Assembly (NCBI RefSeq): GCF_014692515.1
Contig: NZ_JACOIK010000007.1
Span: 248,001 to 312,000 of the forward strand
From: Sphingobacterium micropteri
GTDB lineage: Bacteria > Bacteroidota > Bacteroidia > Sphingobacteriales > Sphingobacteriaceae
Reading direction: 5' to 3'
DNA: 64,000 nucleotides
Under the pieces are notes generated by a model. It was given only the letters and a program-made list of their open reading frames with translations. It ran no database searches and was not told the origin of the DNA. Made by a program: the position numbers and the translations under genes. Positions within the stretch are counted from its first letter, which is position 1. Every line of letters starts with the position of its first letter. Shown in pieces: positions 34,779-43,574 of the stretch.

Positions 34779-36899
34779 TTACCCGATAATACAAGAAACG
34801 AGCTGATGCTCATCCAATGGTTTGCTTAAGATACAGTCGAAGACATACGTTTGACTTTTCTTCATCTCACCTTCCAGGTGCATCGTGTCGGCGGTGAACG
34901 CAAATACTTTAACGTCCTCTTTTTCCGGATTATTCCGGATTTCTCGCAACACATCCCAACCGTCGATCTCTGGCATCGAGATATCTGTGATAACGGCGTC
35001 TACGGGGTGCTGTTGTAGGAATGTCAACGCATCCTGCGCTTTTTCAAACGTATATACGTTTGGAAAGTCTTTGAAATAATGTTTTAAATAGAGAATATTG
35101 ATCCGGTTGTCATCTACTAGCACGAGCTGTACGTCTTTTGGGAGGTCGGCCAACGTATAAGCGTTGGACGCATTGCTTTCCAAGCGTTTTTGATTAATAG
35201 GTGCAGACAGGATAAAGGTCGAACCTTTTCCCACTGTGCTGTTTAGGGTAATATCACCCTGAAGTTGCTCCGATAGTAATTTGGAAATATAAAGTCCAAG
35301 ACCAAAGCCCTTCGTTTTACTCCTGTTGTCCGTCATGTAATATTGACGGAAAATTTGAGATTGGTGCTCTGGTGCGATGCCTAAGCCCGTATCCTTCACT
35401 TCTACGAAGAGTGTATCTTGGTTGTTTACTTTTTTTGTATATGCTTTTACGCCGACTTCGCCTTTTGGTGTATACTTTATCGCATTGCTAATCAAGTTAG
35501 AGACGATCTGTTTTATGCGGAAAGCGCTGCTGTAAATTTCCAATTTGGGATCAATATCTATTTGCTGCGTTAACGATAGGTTCTTCTTTCGTGCTTGATA
35601 GGTGTGCAAGCTTATAATGTCCAATAATAGCCGGTAAGGCGGGAAGTATTCATTTTTTACTTCTAATGCTCCTACCTCTAGCTTGCTAAGGTTTAAGATG
35701 TCATTCACCGTACTATTTATGACAGAGATTTCATGCGCTGCAGAATCCAGGTATTCGGGCTGAATAGTATCCTTGCTGCCGTTCTTCCGCAAGATATCGA
35801 TAATCCCTAGGAGTGAATTAATAGGTGACCGTACTTCGTGGCTTATGTTGGCTAAAACGCTCGTCTTTTCTTCCGCAACTTTTGCGGCATAATCCTTTTC
35901 TTTTTCCAGTTTCTTTTCGTAGGTGGTAGCTTTGGATTGGTAGTAAAGAATAAACAGAATCATGAGCAACATAACAGATAGGGAGATGATAAGCTGTCCG
36001 CGAAGTTGATTTATATTTTCTTGATAGTGTTCCAAGTCTCTAGCCTCCGCCTCCCGTATCGAGACACGCTCTAATTCTTGTATTTTCTCTACGCCTGTAC
36101 GTAGATTGTTTAGCAGCAGATAATTTGCTTGTATCAGATTACGCTCTTTTTGCCGCATTACAGCGAAATTTTGCTGTAATGTACGCAGACCTCGGTTATA
36201 GCTTGTTTGGTTCTGTACAATCAGGTTCTCGACGTTGCGTTGCAGTACATCAATTTGATGGGCATTAAATTGCTGGGTAATAGCAGAATTTAGCAAGGTA
36301 TCATCCTTCGCATTAAAAACACGATTGAATAGACTTTGCTTTTTGCGTACCGCGGTATCTACGTTAATCTTGTTAAGGGCGGTATCGTTAAGAATTTTAC
36401 GCATAACAGCGTCTGTCGAAACATGCCTCGGCGGCATAACCTTTTGGCTTTGGGTTAATGCTGACAGGGAATCCTGTGCCATAAAAACGAGATCATTAAC
36501 GATCTTTTTAAGTTCTGCGAATTCCCCGGCCAGAAGGTCTCTTTTTTGTATATCAGCATTGCTGTGTTGTAAAGAACTGTTCCCGGTGGGAATGTTGGAC
36601 AACGTGTCAAGATATAATTTAATCGTATCAAGTTTCGCCCGATATTCGTTGTAGGTCTCTTGATCGAAATCTACCGTATATTGTCTAAAAAGATTATCGG
36701 CTTCGCCATAAACCGAAAATAGTTGGTATAATGTAGAAGACTGCTTTAACCCAAATGAATAAGCTGCGTCAAGCCGTTCTTTGACTTTTTGGTAGGCTAT
36801 ATACTGGTAAATAAAGACAATACTTATGTATGCAAAAATGGTAATAATTGCACCGATAAGTACTTTTCGCAGTAAAAATGTTTTCTTACTTTTTGGCAC
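34779..36899 (-). CDS. hybrid sensor histidine kinase with C-terminal receiver
   Basis: Membrane-bound hybrid kinase, 706 residues. First helix about 10-30 (VLIGAIITIFAYISIVFIYQ), a mostly helical periplasmic domain of about 270 residues with coiled-coil character, second helix about 300-320 (LIISLSVMLLMILFILYYQ), a short coiled linker, HisKA with His354 in NISHEVRSPI, the ATPase domain (NLISNAIKYT, DTGLGI, FGLGLYISKLL) and a receiver with Asp639 (ITDISMPEIDGWD). No output domain or adjacent response regulator is present, so phosphate is probably passed to an unlinked partner. The periplasmic domain has no recognised sensor motif. Its 3' end converges with xth. Confidence 0.92.
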   Translation of the reverse strand: MPKSKKTFLLRKVLIGAIITIFAYISIVFIYQYIAYQKVKERLDAAYSFGLKQSSTLYQLFSVYGEADNLFRQYTVDFDQETYNEYRAKLDTIKLYLDTLSNIPTGNSSLQHSNADIQKRDLLAGEFAELKKIVNDLVFMAQDSLSALTQSQKVMPPRHVSTDAVMRKILNDTALNKINVDTAVRKKQSLFNRVFNAKDDTLLNSAITQQFNAHQIDVLQRNVENLIVQNQTSYNRGLRTLQQNFAVMRQKERNLIQANYLLLNNLRTGVEKIQELERVSIREAEARDLEHYQENINQLRGQLIISLSVMLLMILFILYYQSKATTYEKKLEKEKDYAAKVAEEKTSVLANISHEVRSPINSLLGIIDILRKNGSKDTIQPEYLDSAAHEISVINSTVNDILNLSKLEVGALEVKNEYFPPYRLLLDIISLHTYQARKKNLSLTQQIDIDPKLEIYSSAFRIKQIVSNLISNAIKYTPKGEVGVKAYTKKVNNQDTLFVEVKDTGLGIAPEHQSQIFRQYYMTDNRSKTKGFGLGLYISKLLSEQLQGDITLNSTVGKGSTFILSAPINQKRLESNASNAYTLADLPKDVQLVLVDDNRINILYLKHYFKDFPNVYTFEKAQDALTFLQQHPVDAVITDISMPEIDGWDVLREIRNNPEKEDVKVFAFTADTMHLEGEMKKSQTYVFDCILSKPLDEHQLVSCIIG

Positions 36900-36928
36900 G
36901 GCTACTGTATTTAGTGGTAGTTTAACCG

Positions 36929-37921
36929 TTAAACTTTAGCATGCTGTCCCGCCGGACGGTTTTTATGTTTTCTTTTGCTGATTTTTTCTACATTGACCGG
37001 TTGAGGTACTTTTACATAATATCCTGTGCCGTCATAAGGCCGTTTACGAGGATGCTCCATACATACCACCGAACAGCAGCCATCCATTTCCCAACCACAC
37101 GCATCACATTGTGTGAAATGCTCGTTGCATTCGGGGTTGGCACAATTAATCATCTTCGAAGTCACCTTTCCGCAATTTCTGCATGTAGATACGACAGAGG
37201 GATTAACGGTGTTGACGTCTACCGTAACGCGATTGTCAAAAACGTAACACTGCCCTTCGAAATCTTTACCGTCGACTTCCTTACCGTATTTAATGATACC
37301 ACCATGCAGTTGATAAACATCTTGAAATCCTTCTTTTAGCAATAGCGCAGAAGCTTTTTCACATTTAATCCCGCCGGTACAGTAGGTTAGTATCTTTTTG
37401 TCTTTATATTGTTCCAGTTCTTTTATCTTTTCGGGAAATTCGCGAAAGTTCTCTATGTCTAATGTTACGGCATTTTTAAACCGACCTACAGCATGTTCGT
37501 AATTGGAGCGTACGTCCAAAATCACGACATCTTCCTGGTCCTTCATCTCCAGGAAATCTTTCGGATCCAGGTGTTTTCCTGTCTCCTTGTTAGGATCGAT
37601 TATTGCCGGATTACGTAAACCGGAATGGACGATTTCGGGTTTGTACCGACAATGCATCTTAATAAAAGAGGGTTCATCCACATCATCTACCTTAAAATCT
37701 GTTTTGCGGAATCGCTCGTCGGCATGGGCTGCATCCATATAGGCTTTACAAGCCTCTGGTGTTCCCGAAACCGTGCCGTTTAGTCCTTCGTCGGCTACGA
37801 TGATGCGACCTACAAGACCAAGTGATTTACAAAATTCGAGATGTTCTGCAGCAAATTGTTCTGCATTTTCGATTGGACTGTAGCAATAGTACAGTAGTGT
37901 TTGATATTTTGCCATATTCAT
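36929..37921 (-). CDS. trhO: tRNA uridine(34) hydroxylase, rhodanese-like
   Basis: Enzyme of the YceA/TrhO family that makes 5-hydroxyuridine at wobble position 34 of tRNAs. Order: N-terminal acylphosphatase-like domain (YYCYSPIENAEQFAAEH, IVADEGLNGTVSG), then a rhodanese domain (about 130-225) with the active Cys in CTGGIKCEKAS, and a C-terminal Cys-rich stretch (CRNCGK, CANPECN, CDACGWEMDGCCS) that probably binds zinc. At 330 residues it fits the family. The ATG at 37921 gives MNMAK; ATG 37915 is an alternative. It lies downstream of the DUF3820 gene on the same strand with a 66-base gap. Confidence 0.93.
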   Translation of the reverse strand: MNMAKYQTLLYYCYSPIENAEQFAAEHLEFCKSLGLVGRIIVADEGLNGTVSGTPEACKAYMDAAHADERFRKTDFKVDDVDEPSFIKMHCRYKPEIVHSGLRNPAIIDPNKETGKHLDPKDFLEMKDQEDVVILDVRSNYEHAVGRFKNAVTLDIENFREFPEKIKELEQYKDKKILTYCTGGIKCEKASALLLKEGFQDVYQLHGGIIKYGKEVDGKDFEGQCYVFDNRVTVDVNTVNPSVVSTCRNCGKVTSKMINCANPECNEHFTQCDACGWEMDGCCSVVCMEHPRKRPYDGTGYYVKVPQPVNVEKISKRKHKNRPAGQHAKV

Positions 37922-37987
37922 TGATACCGCTGCAAACGGCGTTTAATGTTAAAAAATAATTTAATTGCAAAAATAAAGAAAACTTTC

Positions 37988-38224
37988 TTATTTCTTTATA
38001 AGTGGTTTGAGTAAGTACTCCAAACCATTCAGCTTTATTTCATAAAGGGTTGCCAATTGCATACCGAGTTTACCTTTTGGAAATCCTTTTTGATGAAACC
38101 AGTTCAGATAGGGTTCGGGCAGATTACATAGTAACCAACCCTGGTATTTGCCAAAAGGCATTTTGGTATTCGCAAGTTCTACTAATATTTCGGGGTTGAA
38201 TACGTTATTCTCTTGTTTTGCCAT
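37988..38224 (-). CDS. DUF3820 family small protein
   Basis: A 78-residue soluble protein matching the DUF3820 pattern: MPFGKYQGWLLCNLPEPYLNWF followed by QKGFPKGKLGMQLATLYEIKLNGL. Homologues are widespread and sometimes described as quorum-sensing-regulated factors, but the biochemical role is not established. The FGKYxG / LPxxYLxWF combination also occurs in exonuclease-associated domains, so nucleic acid contact is possible. It overlaps the 3' end of the glycosyltransferase gene by 20 bases, which implies shared transcription without implying shared function. Confidence 0.88.
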   Translation of the reverse strand: MAKQENNVFNPEILVELANTKMPFGKYQGWLLCNLPEPYLNWFHQKGFPKGKLGMQLATLYEIKLNGLEYLLKPLIKK

Positions 38225-38975
38225 GTTTTAATCGGTATAAAATAAGACGGGCGGCAATAACGCCATGATTAACCACGTTGGCGAACGTACCATAGTACTT
38301 TTTAAAGATTGCATAACGTTCTTTCAAGCTTTGTCGGTGGCGTTTTTGAGTTGTTCCTCCCACCAGATATTTAGCCACGTATTGGTTAACGTTCACTATT
38401 TTATTAGCCTTTTTTGCAGCGCGGATGACCCAATCGATATCCGCACTGAGCTCGTATTGTAAATCATAAGGCGCGGCAATACTTCGTTTTACGTAAATGG
38501 CTTGATGACAGATATTCATGCCATAGCGAAACGACTTCCAGTCAAAATGTTTTGGTGTTTTATGACGGCGATCACCGATAATGTTGCGTTCTGCGTCTAT
38601 CAATTTCGTTTCGCCGTAATAAATGTCTGCATTTTCTGCAGATGAAAAGACTTTTTCCAGCGTCATGTCTTCATATAATTCATCCCCGGAATTGAGAAAC
38701 AGGACGTACTCACCAGTGGCGACAGAAAGTCCCTTATTCATGGCGTCATAAATACCCTGGTCCTTTTCCGAAATGACAATAGATACCTCTTCTCTGTATC
38801 GGTCTATCACAGCAAGGGTGCCGTCGGTAGAGAGGCCGTCTATAATAATATATTCCAATTCGACATAGGTTTGTTTCATGACCGACCGGATCGTGTGTTC
38901 AATGCCATGGACATCATTGTAGACAACAGTGATAATAGAAACTTTCGGTAAAAGTTTATTCATTTGTCGTGTCAT
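38205..38975 (-). CDS. family 2 glycosyltransferase
   Basis: GT-A fold sugar transferase of 256 residues: VSIITVVYNDVHGIEHTIRS, IIIDGLSTDGTL, the donor-metal region FLNSGDELYED (near residue 100) and the acceptor-side ICHQAIYVKR. This build is close to WcaA/PssE-type enzymes that add a sugar to an undecaprenyl-linked repeat unit. It has no transmembrane helix. The start at 38975 overlaps the upstream glycosyltransferase stop by 4 bases, and the gene overlaps DUF3820 downstream by 20 bases. Part of the surface polysaccharide island, transcribed away from the flippase group. Confidence 0.92.
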   Translation of the reverse strand: MTRQMNKLLPKVSIITVVYNDVHGIEHTIRSVMKQTYVELEYIIIDGLSTDGTLAVIDRYREEVSIVISEKDQGIYDAMNKGLSVATGEYVLFLNSGDELYEDMTLEKVFSSAENADIYYGETKLIDAERNIIGDRRHKTPKHFDWKSFRYGMNICHQAIYVKRSIAAPYDLQYELSADIDWVIRAAKKANKIVNVNQYVAKYLVGGTTQKRHRQSLKERYAIFKKYYGTFANVVNHGVIAARLILYRLKHGKTRE

Positions 38976-39880
38976 TTTCTCCTAAATTTTTTAATTAAAA
39001 ACCGGATTAAGCGTTCGGCTATATTTCCTTTTCGATGTGCATAAAAATGTTTAATAGCCTCATAAGCCTTTTCGTTCTCCCTGATTTCACGCGGAAAATA
39101 CTTTACCTTTTGGGTCGCCAGTTCTACATGGTAGACATCGTCTATATCCGAGTGGGTTCCCGAACCGTCTGTTCCGATATTCTGTACCATAGAATGTCGA
39201 GGGTAGAGGACTAAACCATCCTGATTGAAGACAGAAAGATACCACCGGATAGCCCAGGAGTTAATCTTTCCCGCTTTATACGCCTTAACCTGTTTCCAAA
39301 AATTCTCGTTCCCTTCGATACTAAAACGTCTTATATCTTTCCGCTTGAAATGTTTTGTTAACGCATCGATGTCGGGATTAAATTGGCTCCACGCTCTTTT
39401 CCATGTGGCCCAACCCCAACTATTTGCAACCCTAAAAAAGAACGTTTTGGGCAAGCGTTTTGGATTTTCTACTGGATACATATAGCCACTGATCTCCATA
39501 ACCCGTTCGTCATGCTCGTAACAGTGTAGTGCATCATTGAAATAGGTCAGCGCATAGGGTGCGGTCTCCAAATCATCTTCCAGTATGATAGCTTTGCCAT
39601 GCTCCTCCATGATTTTGGTAACGCCATCAATTACATTTTCGGCAAGCCCCCAATTTTTTTGACGTTCCATAATCGTTATATGCTTAAAATCCCAAGGTTC
39701 GCGGATAATAGCACGAACCTGATTGACATTTTCTACGGCATCCGCATTTTTCGCGGCATCCGAGATAATATATAACAGGGAATCCTTGGCCAATAGATTC
39801 TTTTCCAACGCCACAAGCGTCCGTCTAGTGTGCTTAGGACGGTTGTATACAAATAATATGATAGGAGCCGGTGTTTGCAT
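38972..39880 (-). CDS. glycosyltransferase (GNT-I/family 2-like sugar transferase)
   Basis: A 302-residue protein beginning PIILFVYNRPKHTRRTLVAL, with IISDAAKNAD, an acidic IILEDDLETAPYAL (donor-binding DD pair near residue 100) and the aromatic SWGWATWKRAWSQF. This pattern is common to a Bacteroidota family annotated simply as glycosyltransferase and related to the GNT-I/GT13 fold. It is cytosolic, probably acting on polysaccharide or protein glycans. It is the first gene of a minus-strand group (GT, GT2, DUF3820) and is divergent from the FkbM gene with about 148 bases between starts, where both promoters should lie. Confidence 0.85.
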   Translation of the reverse strand: MQTPAPIILFVYNRPKHTRRTLVALEKNLLAKDSLLYIISDAAKNADAVENVNQVRAIIREPWDFKHITIMERQKNWGLAENVIDGVTKIMEEHGKAIILEDDLETAPYALTYFNDALHCYEHDERVMEISGYMYPVENPKRLPKTFFFRVANSWGWATWKRAWSQFNPDIDALTKHFKRKDIRRFSIEGNENFWKQVKAYKAGKINSWAIRWYLSVFNQDGLVLYPRHSMVQNIGTDGSGTHSDIDDVYHVELATQKVKYFPREIRENEKAYEAIKHFYAHRKGNIAERLIRFLIKKFRRK

Positions 39881-40028
39881 GCATTACAAAGGAACAAAGA
39901 ATGATTCAAAAACCGTGCTAATATTTATTTAATGTATACGGATACCGTAGAAGGCATACATGTGATACTTTTTTTTGGAGTTGGAAAAAATAATATTAAT
40001 TTGTTGGTTTATTAAGGTGACTGCAAGG

Positions 40029-40709
40029 ATGTTTTCTTTAAAAAAGATTATTTTAAAATATATACCCTTTGACAAATTTTTAAGTGTTCGATCCTATTCG
40101 CAGGAAGGAGAGGACGCCGTTCTATTAGGTTTCTATGAGGGAAGGAAGAAATATAAAGGCTTTTACGTAGATGTGGGGGCCCATCATCCCTATCGATTTT
40201 CCAATACCATGGCTTTTTACAAAAGAGGGTGGAGAGGTATTAATATAGAGCCAAACCCACAAGCGATGAAGTGGTTTAGATGGTTCCGAAAACGAGACAT
40301 CAATCTCAATGTCGGCATAGCTGAAAATAACGGAACACTAACATATTACTGCTTTAATGAACCAGCCTTGAATGGCTTCTCAAAAAGAATATCGGAAGAG
40401 CGGAATAATAGAACACGGTATTCTATTGTAAACACAATAGATGTTCCTGTTAGAAGATTAGACGCTATTCTCGATGAATACCTTAAAGAAAACACAGAAA
40501 TCGATTTTTTTTCAATTGATGCAGAAGGATTTGATTTGGCTGTATTGCAATCTAATAATTGGGATAAATATCGACCTCGCTACATCTTAGTTGAAGACGC
40601 TTTTGAAATCGGAATGGTTCCAACTACACCGGTTATAGATTTCCTCAAACAACAAGGTTACCGCATGGTCGCAAAGACCAAAAGAACATTGTTTTTTAGC
40701 ATGGTGTGA
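40029..40709 (+). CDS. FkbM-family methyltransferase
   Basis: SAM-dependent methyltransferase of 226 residues, of the type that O-methylates sugars in polysaccharides. Motif I is FYVDVGAHHPYRFSNT (about 44-59), followed by WRGINIEPNP (motif II, ribose-binding Glu) and, late, IDFFSIDAEGFDLAVLQ, the FkbM signature. The ATG at 40029 is chosen; the frame is open upstream to a TTG at 39975, but the region is AT-rich and the extension (MELEKIILICWFIKVTAR) looks like non-coding sequence. Base composition is A+T-richer than the housekeeping genes, as is common for polysaccharide islands. Confidence 0.9.
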   Translation: MFSLKKIILKYIPFDKFLSVRSYSQEGEDAVLLGFYEGRKKYKGFYVDVGAHHPYRFSNTMAFYKRGWRGINIEPNPQAMKWFRWFRKRDINLNVGIAENNGTLTYYCFNEPALNGFSKRISEERNNRTRYSIVNTIDVPVRRLDAILDEYLKENTEIDFFSIDAEGFDLAVLQSNNWDKYRPRYILVEDAFEIGMVPTTPVIDFLKQQGYRMVAKTKRTLFFSMV

Positions 40710-40755
40710 CGTGTAACGGAAATCTTTGCTAACTTTATAGCTTCAATGTCTTTGC

Positions 40756-42210
40756 ATGAGCGAGAATATCAAGCAAAATACCCTTAAAGGATTGTTTTGG
40801 AATGCTATCGACCGATTTGGATACCAATTGGTGATAACGGTGGTGGGTATTATCATCGCTCGTATATCTCCGGTGGAAGATTTCGGGTTAGTAGCAGTTT
40901 TGATGATTTTTACCGTAATCTCGACTGCAATCGTAGATAGTGGGTTGGCTACCTCACTCGTGCGTTCCACCCATGTAGATGAAAAAGACTACTCCAGTAT
41001 GTTTGTTTTCAATCTGGTTGGGAGTGCGGTAGTGTATCTTCTACTGTTTTTTTTAGCGCCTGCTATCGAACGCTTTAATAATATTGATAATTTAGCCTTC
41101 TATGCTCGAGTGCTGTTTCTGCAATTGGTGGTACATTCGTTCGGTATTGTGCAATACGTCAAGTTGTTGAGAAATTTTGATTTCAAAAAAACAGCCCGAA
41201 TCAATGTCCTTTCGGTAATATGTATGGGAATAGTATCTATTTCCTTGGCGCTGATGGGGTTTGAGGTATGGGCCGTTTTGTTGCAGCCGTTGTTTTATTC
41301 CATCTTTCGAACCTCTCTGTTGTGGATATGGGGAAATTGGCGAATAAGCTTATTCTTTTCGGGTAGCTCTTTGCGCCGGCATTTGCAATTCTCTCTTTCC
41401 TTTATGGTCGGGAACGTATTGGGTAAGTCCTTCTCCTCGATTTATTATTCCTTTATCGGGAAGCATTTTACCACAGAGGAAACGGCTTACTATTATCAAG
41501 GAAACAAGTGGGGCGAGACACCTAATCTACTAATTTCCTCTATTATTCAAGGAACAACACTGTCAACCTTGGCTCCAATTCAAAACGACTATTCTCGGTT
41601 TTTGAATGCTTGTAGAAAGACCATGCAGACTTTAGCCTTCATCGTCTTTCCGGTGAGCTTCTGTGCTATTGCTGTTGCACAACCGGCTTTTGTCACTTTT
41701 TTGACTGATAAATGGAATCACTCCATACCATATTTTCAATGGTTGTGCTTTGCGGGGATATTTATTTCGTTAACGGATCTAAATGTTAATTTTCTGAATA
41801 TCAAAGGGAAATCCAATTATACCCTATGGTTGGAACTGTCCAAATTTGCAATTGCGATACTTGTTCTGTGGGCAACTTATCGTTTTGGCATTCTATATAT
41901 TATCTATGGACAGCTAGCTGTACGGCTGTTGCTTTATTTTGTGAATACGATGGTGAGCGGGACAGTGTACGGTTATGGTTTCTGGAAACAGCTTGGGGAT
42001 ATCTTTCCTGCTTTTCTAACAAGCTTAGCAGCTTTCCTGGCTGCTCGGGGAATAGCATATTGCATAGTAGATGTGCCGCATTTAGTTCTGCTATTAGTAC
42101 AAAGCACTATATTTGTGCTGGTATATATTACAGGAAGTCATGTTTCGCGCAACGTCGTATGGCTGGAATTGCTGGAAATAGGAAAACGTAAATTACCGAA
42201 GCAGAAATAA
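40756..42210 (+). CDS. Wzx-like lipopolysaccharide/O-unit flippase (MOP superfamily)
   Basis: Integral membrane protein of 484 residues with about 12-14 hydrophobic helices, starting LKGLFWNAIDRFGYQLVITV, the usual opening of polysaccharide biosynthesis (PST) flippases. Typical features are GLATSLVR, YYYQGNKWGE and NFLNIKGKSNYTLWLEL. It should flip an undecaprenyl-linked oligosaccharide repeat unit across the inner membrane. The stop overlaps the ATG of the next gene by one base. It probably shares a transcript with the asparagine-synthase-like and CapA-like genes. No Wzy polymerase or Wzz was recognised in this window. Confidence 0.92.
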   Translation: MSENIKQNTLKGLFWNAIDRFGYQLVITVVGIIIARISPVEDFGLVAVLMIFTVISTAIVDSGLATSLVRSTHVDEKDYSSMFVFNLVGSAVVYLLLFFLAPAIERFNNIDNLAFYARVLFLQLVVHSFGIVQYVKLLRNFDFKKTARINVLSVICMGIVSISLALMGFEVWAVLLQPLFYSIFRTSLLWIWGNWRISLFFSGSSLRRHLQFSLSFMVGNVLGKSFSSIYYSFIGKHFTTEETAYYYQGNKWGETPNLLISSIIQGTTLSTLAPIQNDYSRFLNACRKTMQTLAFIVFPVSFCAIAVAQPAFVTFLTDKWNHSIPYFQWLCFAGIFISLTDLNVNFLNIKGKSNYTLWLELSKFAIAILVLWATYRFGILYIIYGQLAVRLLLYFVNTMVSGTVYGYGFWKQLGDIFPAFLTSLAAFLAARGIAYCIVDVPHLVLLLVQSTIFVLVYITGSHVSRNVVWLELLEIGKRKLPKQK

Positions 42211-43574
42211 TGGAAACAATACATGGAAATTGGGTAGGGTATGGAACTGTTTTTTATAACGAAAAGACAGGAGCCGTTAGTACATCTATAGAAGATGTTA
42301 TCGACTACAGCAATTTAGAGATAGACGTAAACGGACTAGCCGCATACCTGGATTATGGTTATGCTGTATTTGGGCGAACAGCGGTTAAACATGTAAGGTA
42401 TCTCTTGCCAAACGAAATGTTATCTGTTGTCGACGGTAAAGTCCAGATAACGGAATATGAAGACCGTATGGTGGACGAATTGGGAAAGCGTTCAAGAGAA
42501 GAGGATGTCTTAGGGATGATGGAAGAGCGGATAAATAATTGGGCTGCGTCATTTCAAGAAGATATTCTGATTCCGACTAGTGGCGGTTTTGATTCACGGT
42601 TGTTGAATGTTCTGTTAAAGGATCGCCGCAGGATTCGCGCCTATACGTATGGAACATCTTTTAACCAAAATCTTTCGCGTGAAACTGTATATGCAAAAGC
42701 ACTATCCGAGCGGTTAGGAATACATTGGCAACGGATTGATCTTGGAGAGTTTAATAATTACATTGCCGAATGGTACGCGTTATACGGTGTCTCCATTGCA
42801 GCGTCTGGCACCTATCATCTTGAATTTTATAAGCAAATATCCGATCTTGAAAATCATAGAAAACTACATTTGCTCAGTGGTATTATAGGTGATGCATGGG
42901 CTGGCGCATTTACTGTCCCCGAAGTTAAAACAATAGCTTCATATCGGACACTAGGACATACTCATGGTATGAGTGCAGATGTAAAACAGGCCGTAGAGGC
43001 AGATTATAAGGATGAGTTGGTAGCACCTTTTTTTGAAAAACAAAAGGAATTTTTAAAGATACCAGAATATCGACTGCTAACCACGATGCGTACGAAGATG
43101 ATGATGTTGCAGTTTTTGGTAACCTTACCGCCTCACTATGGCTTTGACAGCTATTCTCCTTTTTTGGAACAGGATATTGCTTTTGCGATGCTAAATCTCG
43201 CGCCAGAAAGAAGAGCAAACAGACAATGGCAACGCGACTTCTTTAAAAAATATAACGTGCTATTTGAAGAGGAAAAACATCGATATACCTATCAGAATTC
43301 GCTCAATTATTACGCACTTCTTCATCACCGGTTGGAACCCTTAAATGTTTCGTTGTTGAGAGAGATTATACGCCCTGCTTATCTGGAGTGGATTAATACA
43401 ACATTAGCATGTATAAATTGGAAAGAGCGTGTCTTCCAAATGTTAATGCATACCCCGAAAGTCAAAGAAGGACTAAAACTATTGGGTTTTAAAAATAGCT
43501 TGATACAAGCTTATTTTGCTTATATAACCATCAAACCTTTAGAAATCATGTTATTGAAAAGAAATGCATCATAA
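42210..43574 (+). CDS. asparagine synthase-like protein without Cys2 glutaminase nucleophile
   Basis: A 454-residue protein with the ATP pyrophosphatase motif of asparagine synthetases, PTSGGFDSRLLN (about 121-132), preceded by a degenerate N-terminal domain. Functional glutamine-dependent AsnB starts Met-Cys; here residue 2 is Glu (METIHGNW), so the glutaminase half is absent or inactive. Conserved C-domain pieces include SGIIGDAWAG and FDSYSPFLEQDIAFAML. Such proteins recur in polysaccharide and peptidoglycan islands, where they are thought to amidate a uronic acid or similar carboxylate using ammonia or a partner; the substrate is unknown. It overlaps the flippase by 1 base and CapA by 11. 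Confidence 0.82.
   Translation: METIHGNWVGYGTVFYNEKTGAVSTSIEDVIDYSNLEIDVNGLAAYLDYGYAVFGRTAVKHVRYLLPNEMLSVVDGKVQITEYEDRMVDELGKRSREEDVLGMMEERINNWAASFQEDILIPTSGGFDSRLLNVLLKDRRRIRAYTYGTSFNQNLSRETVYAKALSERLGIHWQRIDLGEFNNYIAEWYALYGVSIAASGTYHLEFYKQISDLENHRKLHLLSGIIGDAWAGAFTVPEVKTIASYRTLGHTHGMSADVKQAVEADYKDELVAPFFEKQKEFLKIPEYRLLTTMRTKMMMLQFLVTLPPHYGFDSYSPFLEQDIAFAMLNLAPERRANRQWQRDFFKKYNVLFEEEKHRYTYQNSLNYYALLHHRLEPLNVSLLREIIRPAYLEWINTTLACINWKERVFQMLMHTPKVKEGLKLLGFKNSLIQAYFAYITIKPLEIMLLKRNAS

Noticed and set aside
34762..34781. TAAAAC/GTTTTA inverted repeat between xth and the histidine kinase as a terminator
   Set aside because: Only six A/T-rich pairs with no T run; too weak to claim.
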